From: Lutraria lutraria
Lineage: Eukaryota; Mollusca; Bivalvia; Venerida; Mactridae
Reading direction: 5' to 3'
Assembly (NCBI GenBank): GCA_964023205.1
Contig: OZ026844.1
Location: 6,508,840-6,572,839, forward strand
Length of the DNA stretch: 64,000 bases
The first letter of the stretch is position 1; each line of letters begins with the position of its first letter. The translations under genes and the position numbers were made by a program. The notes under the pieces were generated by a model. That model did not search any database and was not told where the DNA came from. It saw only the letters and a program-made list of their open reading frames with translations. Shown piece after piece: positions 27,701 through 39,700 of the stretch.

Positions 27701-30700
27701 AAACAATATATCACGTGATTATAGGCCGTGTTATAGCGAGTCCGCAATTGCGCTTGGTTGTAAAATTTGTAAAGTAAAAATATACGAAATGTATTCTTAT
27801 GCGATCGAAATAAAGTTATAAACCGTTCTTAACAGACATTTTACATTTATTTGAATTAATATACAGTAGATATGACTAAATGCATAATTTTTTTAGCTGA
27901 CCTAACATCCACATTCTAATACGTGACCTAATTGGTCTGCTAGGTGATAAATAGTGTTCACATGGTATTATAACGACAATTTAGGAATTTAATAAACGTC
28001 ATACTTTTGGTTTTAACAATGTTAATAACATCAAAGAAACTTCGCGACTGTCTTTTTAAAGACATTTCATTTTTGAATTATACACGGTGTCAATGAAATA
28101 ACATCGGGCGGACCGCTCAGAAAGAAAGATGCAACGATGCAACTTCGAATCTTGCGTCTTTTTTCTTGAAACAAATACTTCCCTTAGATATATTGAAAAA
28201 AAGATGTACCAATTTGAAACTTAAAGTCATCTTTAACTTTTATGAGACGAAATAGCAATGCTAAATATTGTGTATATTGGCCAAAAAAGACGCCAGATTG
28301 TTATATGAAATTTTGCGGGTTTTTTTCTTGGGTCAATCAGAAAGGCGCGGGGCGAGAAAGCTGTGGCCTTATCCGGATTTCGTGCAATTCTCGTACGGGA
28401 TCAAATAGTTGTTTTCTGAAACAAACAACATTGCATTATTTAATTTAATTAGTTCTTGTAAAACATTTCATTAATAAGACAAGATCAGCAATGAAAGATA
28501 TCCTATTAATGTCTAAGTCATTGCAGTATTATACTTGTAAAAGTTAAATGATAATGAACAGAGTGTGACTTTTGCAGCAAAATCATATTAAGACGCATCC
28601 AAACAATATTTCCCATGATTATTCATTTAGACAACATAATTTTAACAAATTAGATAGAGATTTTAAAAATGAATCCAGGATGGACCTTTTCACTTACACG
28701 ATCCAGGATGGACCGTTTTAATACTTCAGGTAATATAAGCGAAAATACCAGCAAAGAGAGGAAAAATACATATGCATTTTGACTTAAATGCTATAAGAAA
28801 CACGCGGTGATAATCCGTTCTATACATAATCGGCCGGGTAAGTGAAAAACATCCATGATATATCAGTTTTGTGACAGAATCCAGGGTGGACCTCTGAAAA
28901 AAAGTATCTAAAACATCTTTCGGGCTTAAACGGGCTTATCAACAAGAAATCGTACTGCACCATTATGAACTTGAAATATGTAGTTGCTTGAGGCACAACT
29001 TTGATTTTATTCAAATGTGTACATTTAAAGGCGAAAAATAGCATTTAACCTGTTTTGTTTACGTTTTCGTGTCCAGGGAGGACCTTTTTAACAGGTGCGA
29101 GATGACGTAGTATCCTACCATTGTATTTGGAGTATCGGTTTTCATAATTTAAGGAAATAAACAGTAAAGTTAAATTGAGGTTAAATCGACTACCTGTAAA
29201 AAGTCATCAACCTTGTGCAGTGTCCAGTATAATGGTAGAAATCACTTATAACATGTAATGGAATTGTTTAAACTAATTAAAAGAAATACTGTTTAACAAC
29301 AGAATTAAAGAAACAAACAAGTATATATTGTAAATGAGCATACCATACTACCACAAGATCATCTTCAGTCAGACATGATCATCACAAGTAAACATTCAAT
29401 ATTTGGATCTATAATATATATGAGAAATTGATATGTATAGTATATACAATCATAATTATCATACAAAGTAAATATTCAATATTTGGATCTATGATATATA
29501 TGAGTGATAGATATTATATACAATTTTTAACAAACACAACCAGGATGCATACAATGTCTACTCAATTTAGCTTTATACAAAGGTATATATAGCTGAAAGG
29601 AAACTTTTATCAAATGTATGCACAGATTAAATTTAAACAAATAGTATAACATAATGCAAGATCAATTGAATAGAAGGATCATTATTAAAGATAACAAACA
29701 TGTATATAAATGTACATAAAATACATTAAATGACATTCTGTTCAGGTAAAACCTACAGTGTTTACTTTGTAAATAACACCTGTGTGTAATACTGTACAGT
29801 TTATCTACTGAGACACATCTAGACTATGATATTGCTGTTAATGTTTATTTGACACTTTAAATAAATCCTATCAGAAAAATCATTGTATACATGCATATAA
29901 AAGACCTTTTGTCTAATTATCTGTGTAGAAGTTTACAGGAAGAAAGACCATGACTCAACATGTGTAGCGGTTTACTCACCCACACGTTCATAATTAAATT
30001 ATATTTAATTCTGCCGTGCATTACAAGTTAAATAATTCGGTTATTGTATATATATACTTTTGTTTTCTTAATGTGTGTCTCATGTATAAAAGTTCAACAA
30101 TAATAGAAATAAATGATTGGATATACCAAGCATAAATATGTAAACATACCTATACAAACATATATATCAATTGCAAGCATTTGAAGATGGACTGACAAGT
30201 TATTATTACTTATGCAGAATCCTTAACTTTAAAGTGTGTTCATCTGGTATGATTGCACATTTCTTAGATTAATAACTAAACAACACGAACAATATTCGAG
30301 TTAAATTGCTAATATATAAAATATAAACAGATATGAAGCGTTTACTGCGCCTGAACTGACAAGGTCGACCTATCCGCATACCGAGCCTACGTCATCAAAT
30401 AGAGTGTATCAATTCCACCAATCGAATGAAGTTATGTGACCTCGAGATCCGAATGTAAACAAATAACACGTGTCAACTGTCAAAATAGCAGTTATTGATC
30501 ATTTTCTTTTCTGTTGACCCTGATTGTTGAGTTTTTGCATTTCTTCCCTAGAGATAAGTGGTCGGGACAGATCAGAATTTAGGTCAAATCTAATTTTCTT
30601 TCCGTTAACGAGAACTGCAATTATCTTTCCTTCCTCAGACCAGACTTTCTTACCTCTTCTTTCAACGAAACAGACTCGAGCAGTTTAGCATTTTTCAATG

Positions 30701-33700
30701 TTAAATCCTCTCTTATTACTATTGGTGTTCCTTTCAATTGTTTTCGAACCCTTATCACCTGTTTTTAGTAGCTTTGGATACGAACTTGTAAATTACGGGT
30801 CTGTTACCGTTTTACTGGAATCGGCCTAATCTATGTGCAATGTCAATGTCCTTAGGGGAAAGTTTAATATGTAACTTGTTATTCAAAGTATTCATGACAA
30901 GCGTGCTACTTTCTTCAGCCGATTCGTCTCTGTTTCTATCATCTAAGCCGTATATGCGGACGCTGTTGTTTCTGGTGTATTGCTCCAAATCATTTAGCTT
31001 TACATTTTGCAGTGATGAAAGATAATTGTTCTCTTTGACACTTTTTTCAAGATCTTCATATTTTTTGTGCAGTGTAACTTTATCCTCTTTAAGGTTATCT
31101 ATTTCTAACATCAGATCACTCTTGTCATTCTTAAGTACTTCAATCTCTTCACCATGCAACTTAAGTTCGTTTCTGACCTGCTTTAGTTGTTCGTAGACCT
31201 TACCGGTCTCAGTTTTAATTTCTTTATTTACTGTGTCTAGACAATCTTTTACAAACTGTTCCGTTACCATTTTCTGTAGGCTTTTCTCAATATAGTCTTT
31301 GGAAGCTAATTTTGTTATTTTCTTATCAAAATTGTTCATTAGCGTTATTAAGTCTCTGAGATTTGGTTCGTTTTCATCTGGTTTAAGTATACTGGTGAGG
31401 TGTGTATCTATCTTAGTCTGTTTGTCTTGCGCTGGTTCGTCATTTCCCGATTCAGAGATTTTTGCATTTCTATTTTTACTTTTACTTCTGATAGCCATTA
31501 TTTGATATTTTCAGCTTACAAATTAAATACTTTGTAATAGTAACTTACTTATTCTGTTGAATTATCCGATTATCCTTCAATTTTACTATTTCATTCACTA
31601 ACATGAACACGTTATAATTAGAGTACACACCCTCTGAACTCACAAAAGTTTTCACTGACCAAACCGGTTTGTGCACAAGATTCACACACGTTCACATGAA
31701 TGTTCTCCAAATTTGCATTTATGGTTTTAAAAGTCCATATTTTCCATTCTGTAGTTAATCTATCAATTCTAATCCATAGTCCATGTTTCGAAAAATCTTT
31801 GAAAAAGCTTTTTTTAAACCTGTTGAAGTATATTTTTTTGCGGAACGACAAAAACACGTCTGACCACCACAATTGACCTTGACTTTTTCCGTAATTCTAA
31901 ATCTTATATCATTCGATTCTTAGAGCAGTGTTCGTTTAGGACTTGTCTATGCAACACGTGTTTATATTTGTTTCGTTCTGTTTATTTTTTTTTGTCACAG
32001 TCTAAACAAACAGAAAAAGCCATGGAAAAGTTTAAGAAACTTCTACTCAATTCTCAGTTTATGTCGATGTTCATAAAGACATTGGAGAAACAGACGTCGT
32101 TTACTAAATATGATACGTAAGTCAAGAAATGGGACTATTTATATCAACGTCTTCAATTGGATAATGTTTGATAATACAATACAATTTTGATGCCTATATT
32201 TTCATTCAATAATTTGAAGCTGCCTTAATACAACTGTTTAATAGGCTAAGCACAAAATGTTAGACTAACATGGAACTATTTGTGTAAATATTTTGTAATT
32301 GACAGTTGGCTTCAAATAAACATTTGAAAGGCAATCCAAATTATTGCTTAACCAACAGCTGTTCAAAAAAACTTATTATTTTATTTAATTTCACAAATGC
32401 ATGTCAGAGTTAGTGAAATTCGTCTTTGAAATGTTTTGTCCCTTCTGTAGGTAACGTTTAATAATCATCCATTCTATACATTTTGCAGAAGCTTTGTGCT
32501 TTCAAACTAAAAGATACAGACAATTAAATCATTTGACAACCAAAATATGAAACAAAAGAACCAAGATCTGAAACTGCATATTTGTGTCCAATATATTCAT
32601 ATGTTATGTTTTATCTTAGTTTGTGTTTAGATGACAATTTTAAGTTATTTGCAGGTCAAACGTAGCCACTATTCTGATGACCTTGAATCTTGACAACTTG
32701 GAGTATATGACAGGGTAATGTTTCATTTACAGTGCTAAAGACATTGAACAGCTCCTACAAAAGTGACCCCCCCACAGGAGGTCTAATTTCTTGATTGTTT
32801 TATTGCCCCTTGTCAGTCTAATCATGTCTGGTCATGGTCAGCCTAGTTAAAATAGGGTAATACATTTTATTGATTTATAGTGATAATAAGTTTATTAACA
32901 TGTAGTAATGATTATACCAAAAGAAGCTAATCTATCAATGACACTGTCTGTTTTGTAACCCCCAACTGTGGAATACAGAGGACTACTGCTGATCTTCAGT
33001 CACATGTCCGGCATGCCTGGTTCAATGTCTTTAAGGGATTCACATATAGATTGACATCAAATCAAGATATTACGAAAGTCACCTTGATTGCTATTATATC
33101 TCGATCATTCATCACTTTTTATTTATTCTGTTTATTTAGATAACTGATATGAGACTATAGATTTTTTCACATGAGTTTAACGTCACGATGGTGAGAGGCT
33201 AGTGAGAGAACGTTACCACACTATCACCCAGACCCCCGTCCCATGAAGAAAATACAACATAATTCAAACTCCATAATGGCATATTTCTAGTGAATGACTC
33301 ATGTTATATTTTCAGCATATTAGTAAATCTAAGCAAATCCTGTTATATATGTATGACACATTCTTGACATATCATTTTGTTTTTTGTTCGTTTGAGTTTT
33401 ACACCCCTTTCAACAGTCAGAGTTCACCTTACCATCGTTCCTGGGAAGAACCAGTAATAGACTCACATCTTCCGTAAGCAACTGCCTACTTTCTCACATA
33501 GAGGCATGGGCGGTAGCTGGGCTCGTACCCACGAATCTCTATCAGTGAGAGGTTACAGTGATTTGAAGTTATCGACCTTAACCACTCGACTACGAAGGCG
33601 GGCTTATGCTATTTAATAGTTTGATTAATATTAAACAGAATGTGATTCCAGGTTTGTAGAATTAAATGATAATTATGGAATCTAGATCTTTTAAATTAGG

Positions 33701-36700
33701 TAGTATTTCTAATGTGACATTTTATATAACAATTATTTGTCAAATGCTTTTCTCATTTTAGTATTCTGACACATTTACTAAATGATTTAGTGGACAAGAA
33801 TATAGATTCTGGAAATCCTAAATTAATGCTTGGAAGGTGAAGTACATTAACATGATTTATAAATCTTATCAATTATATTTTACACTGTTGTTGCTTATGT
33901 AATTGTAGTTATAATTGCTCGCATGTAATTTATACTTGCTGATTTGTATTTTCTATTGAATTCAATCTTAATTTTTATTAAATTTTCTAACTCATGTTAC
34001 TACGTCAAGCTTTTTTCCCATTAGAGAGATCAGATTTGAAAAAGACATGTTTTGTTACAGCCGGATTTCTGGTAACTTACTCATTTCATTACATGATTTG
34101 ACTGAAGACTTTTATCAAATATATATATATGCTTCAATTAAATGGCAAATAAAAACAACTTAGAACAAGCTGCTGTCTGTTCAAAAATAAACTTTTATGT
34201 ACTCGTATATTTGAATGCATCTTTTTCCAATATTTTCAAAATAAACTTTCTAGTCAATTCTACTTTTTCCAGATCAGAATCAGTGGCAGAAACGTTACTT
34301 ACACACTGGCTGTCTATTTGTTTGTATCATCATTTGAAAGGCAAACCAGGATCATCACTGTACATCTTGTATAAAGCTATTAAGATTCAGACTGAGAAAG
34401 GACCAATTGATTACATGGCAAATTGTGCAAAATACACTTTGTCTGAAGACAAGCTCTTTCCACTTGGAGACAGAGATATTAACCACGTGACCCTGGTTAT
34501 TTTTATTTATCGTACATTATAATAAACCTTAATTAGACGAACTCTAAAGCTGACGAACTATTCGTACAATGTAATGTTCTCAATATTTAAGTTATTTATA
34601 TGTTATCACCAACATTTTAGACCTTATTCTTCTCATAATTTATCAAAAACCAGTAATATGTCATGGGGAATGGGTATATTCCTACATTGTATTCAGATAA
34701 GAAAAGGAATCACACATAAATTAAATACACAAACCAAACAATACATCCAGTGTTCCCCAAAAATACTACCCTCTTCCTGATTCCCCAACCCAAACAACAC
34801 ACAGGACCGACATGCACTCCAACATCCCTTATGGCGCACAGAGGAAAGGCTAGACCAAATTGTGCTGATGTACAACAAATTAAACAAAACAAAAGATAAG
34901 CTCAATGCTGTGAACTCAACGAACAACGTTACAGTACAAAGATAACAATAATACCTAGTTGTCGCTATACGGTTTTATTTAATTCCTATTGGCCACTATG
35001 AACATTTGTATTAAAACATCAAGATTGTATTTCAGGCTCTACGAGTGAATCATTTTGACTACGTTGACAATATGGAGAAACAAGTCACGGTCAATGTTCT
35101 AGACTGTGATACAATCACCCAAACAAAAAGTAAAATGTTGGACATTCTCTACAAAAACGTACCTTACTCCCAGAGACCAAGCGTACTTAGTACAACTCTA
35201 GGTAATTAAACGTATTACATACGTTCAAGACATCTGGACACTGGAAGAGATTCTGATATATTTTCTGAGAAATATTTTAGTATGATATTAAACAACAAAA
35301 ACATATTTACACTAAAGATCTGCATTGCCAACGTCTTTATCAAACTATAACAATAAAATAATAAAATATCGGATGTTGCGTCATAATAATTTTCATGAAT
35401 GTAACGTATTTCGTCGAAGGTCTGAGATTATAAAACCTGGTATAATTTGTCTCTAGGCTCATATTTCGTTTTTCCTTTGCTTTTTTAGTCAGTCATATTT
35501 TTAGCGTAAGATAATCAAACACCATATTAATTCAGTTACTTGCAGATTACTATTAGACTATTTCTATCATGTTGTGGCATTATTATGGTACGTGTGCATA
35601 TGTAGATGTCAAACCGAAAGAAACACATCTATTTTCGATGTTAAACGAGAAATTTTGTCTTCAAAGAAGTTTTCAACTTGAGATCTATAGGTCGAATGTT
35701 TTTTGTGTGTTATTTTTTTTGTGAGAGCTCAAAAGAATTAGAGAAAGTTTTTTTACGAACATTATCAAAACAGTCCGAGAAAAGTCTTGGAACTTTGATT
35801 GTGTTTCCTTTTCGTGTCTGACTTTGATTCAACTGTAAAATATTTCATGCGTGATCTTTAGTCTCATTGGAGGCTTGTATCTAAATGTCATATCTTATAT
35901 TTTAGATGAACACAATTTTCATGTTCTCTTTTCAGCTGTTCATAAAAGCTCCATTGGACGTACTTTAGATGAAGGTAATTAAAAATAATCGTCCACGTCA
36001 TCTGCATCGCATCTGGATTAAGTAGACTATATGCTGGCTGTTGAATTGTGTTGCTCTTTTTTGAATAACATATAATTTAGTCAAACGCAATCTTCAATCT
36101 TGGGCATAGATTTTTTATTTAGAAATGTTATTTACGTCCAGCTGTCTGTTACTCTATCCATTTTTAAAACGCGATAACAGTCTATGACTGAAAAAGATGT
36201 TCTACAGTTCGCTTGCGCCATGCTTTTATCAAAATCAGAAGAAATGTGTGCTCAACCGGGTTGCAGTCTAGAGAGCTAGTTGGCCATAGAAAACAAATGA
36301 AAACGACTTTATTAATTAGATAGTTTATCAAATAGTTTCAGAGGTACAAAGTGACGATAGTGGTTTAAGGCGATATCTAAATGATGAAGACGCATCCAGT
36401 GTAAGGGATGGGCCGTGGACGAGAATTAATACATTACAACATTACAAAGTCAAAGATGGAGCGACAGTTTTCTTGTATTTAAAGAGAGACTTGAATCAAT
36501 CGTCTTTTGAAAAAGGTAAGATGATGAAAATGAACCAAGCAGACACTCTATGTTAAGGTTGTTAAGCTTTAGCTTAAAAAATGTCACAAAAATTGTACTA
36601 AAAGTATCTAAGACAGTTTGACGTAGAACAATGCAAACGGTTGCAGTACGTTGGCGGAATCTTAAGTACATTATATGTTCATAAATTTTGTGTTTTAAAT

Positions 36701-39700
36701 ATACATTTGTATTGCATACATGCATAGATTTTTACAAACAATAATATCAATAATAGAGGAAGAATAAATTCTGTTTACATCACTTATATCAGGGATCTTC
36801 AAAACACATTCACAACACCTTTCTAATAATGATGAACATGTTTCATCCATTTACAGACTATCCGGCGTCAAATGTTGTTGGCACCTTCCAGAAGTCTGTT
36901 AAAACCGTCAGTGGCTGTTACATTTGGCATTTGGTAGTGTATCAGAATATAATTATCTGAATTACATTTTATGCATGAAAGTCGTACATACTACATGTAA
37001 TATATCATCACTTAATCGTTATCATTAAATACATGTACTTCGATTCCAGCTGTTTGTCGATTTTGTAATGGTTGCATGAAATGATGTGATTATAAAGCAT
37101 GCAGTAATAAATAAATCAAGTAAACATTTTGTTCCATTACGAGTTATAAGTGTTGAAATGTTTTTCTGTTACATAACAGACCAAGGGACATAAAACTGAC
37201 GAGGACGTGCAATTAGGAAGTGATGTGTTCTTGCCCATGCTCGCCACTACCAAGGTTTGTTCTTTGCTCAAAATAGTCAGTAAAATCAACCTTTGATGAT
37301 TTGATTTTATCAATGATCAAACATTACCGGGTATGGGTAAAGAATATAGCAAAAGCTGACGTACAAGAAACATCTGTAACATCATTCGAATTCGAAATTT
37401 TGAAGCGTATAAAGCTATATCTGACGGCCCCTTAAATGACAAAAAAATTATTTGCATCATGTTAAGTATCATACTGTTAAAGTACCTAAATTGCAATATT
37501 GAACTTTGGTTGGGTTCTGTGTATTTTTATTCAATCGTCGAAATATTGGACGATCCTTATAATTTCATTTGTAAACGAACAAGATGGTAGTCTATGGAGA
37601 TTATACAGATGCTCCCGAAGTAAGGCGGATTTGAAATATAGAAATGAGAAATGGCTTTTACAAGTTTTACTGACTTAGTCGTGTTTTTAACGTCTAGGTC
37701 ACGAACTACTGTCATATTTGTTTAATTATGCATCTCAACGTACTTTCACACATAATGTTCAATCATCATAATTATATGTATAATTTTAGATGACGATACA
37801 AACATATATTGAACAATTATTTACGTCATTGTTATCTGTGGACGATGAGCCATCCATCATCATCAAGTATTTGTTTGATTTTCTGGACGTGGCGGCATCT
37901 AGATGTGGAGTCACTGACCCGGATGTTGTACATACATGGAAATGTAACAGGTTGTATCAGAATAAAGGAAATAATGTGTCAGTTCAAACGCGTTCTATAT
38001 GACCCTAAAACATGGGATTCTTTATCATATTATAAAGTAAAAAGTCAGTTGTGAGTTCACTTATATCATACGGGCTAAAACTTAAATTGATGACTCTGTT
38101 CAACCACAAAGAAGATTATATAAGTCGGTTTGAAGATAAAATATATATTGCCATTTATTCTATCTTCAATTAAGCCAATAATCATGAATTTATTATTTTG
38201 TTTTATATTCAGCTTGTTGTATCCGTTCAGATCTACTAGGATTTTGGTGCACATGTAAAGCTGTGTTTTATTTCTTTCTTCACTGAGAAAAAAAAGTTTT
38301 TTTTTGTTTTTTTTTTGCTTTACGCCCGAATTCGACAGTAATTCAGATAAATAACGACAGATAGACTTAGCACCAGTATCAGTACTAACTTTGTTGTCCA
38401 CATAATAGCACCTACTTCTCGGCCTGAATGATCAGTGCTGGAGAACGAATCACCTAATGCATGGTGTTCTATTTCCTTATCATCACAGAGAGTACCACGC
38501 CGAGTTCCGTAGACAAAACGGTCAACCAAATCCAAATGAGTGGACAGATACCCCTGTTAGTTTGAATATTAAATAGATGCAAACAGTAACATTATTTTTT
38601 GTATTGTATTTAGCTTGCTGTTGCGATTCTGGGTCAATATTATCAAGAATCCAGAGATTGTGTTTGATGTTCACAAACCACTTCTAGTTGATTCCTGCTT
38701 GTCTGTGGTGGCACAAACACTGATGAATAGTTGTTCAACAGATGATTTAGTGTTAAACAAGGTAATACTCTAAAGGCATCAAGGTTTACAGTATTATACA
38801 CTTGAGGTATACGTGCAGTCCTAACGGACAAATGAAAATACACGTAATTCAAATGTTTATACCAAACTCCATCGTCCTATTTCCTTCACTAACAATTGTA
38901 ACGTTTTTGTTTTATTAAAGCTTTAAATTACGTCGTTTTCAACGTCAAAAAGGTCATTTTTACGGTACATTTGTATTTAAAGTGCCTCTCTGAAAATACC
39001 TATCGCTCTATCAATGTTATGTAGATATTTATTGAAATAAAAATGTAATAGCGGGGAATAAAATTACCTACACGTAGGTATAAATATGATGTTCATGATT
39101 TAATTATAAGTGCAAGTAAAACGATTTTAAAATTAAAGTTTAGTGTTTTTTCTTCTCACTTCCAAACTTAAATTAGTTTTATTAAAAATCTGCCCAAGGG
39201 ATTTTTTTTATTTTCATCTGGAATAAAGTTTTATGTGTCATCTGTTGTTCTCACAAATTTTATGAAAGTCTATCGAGCCATTTTTATTTTATCCATGCTT
39301 CACTATACAGTGTTACCTTATAATTATAACGCTCATTCGTCTACAAGAACGTCGTTAGCGTTCACTCTCGGTTGTTCCCGGATGAGTGACCTGGAGAAAC
39401 CCTGTCAAACCAGGTGTACAATCCTGGTGGCACTGTAGTCATCCATGTCAGTCCTGGATTTTGTTGATCCGGCCATATAGTTTTTGTTAAACTGATTAAT
39501 ACAACCGGGGTTACCGGGAAATATTAAGAACCTACTTAATCCTTGTAATTCCGGGGCGGCCCGAGACATGTCCGGTGTTGTGCTTCGCTTAACCATGATA
39601 ATTATACACAAGGTATTAGTGTTCCGGATAATTGGTGAGCACTATATATGCACAGTATACATTTAACGTCGATATAGGTTAACTACATGTCAATAAAACT

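Noticed and set aside
26802..29044. Two nearly identical proteins on opposite strands in the foldback element
   Set aside because: They are the same sequence read in each palindrome arm; no domain, so by-products rather than genes.
34142..34272. Start codon at 34142 upstream of plexin exon 27
   Set aside because: Phase and homology place an acceptor at 34271-34272; the upstream part is intron.
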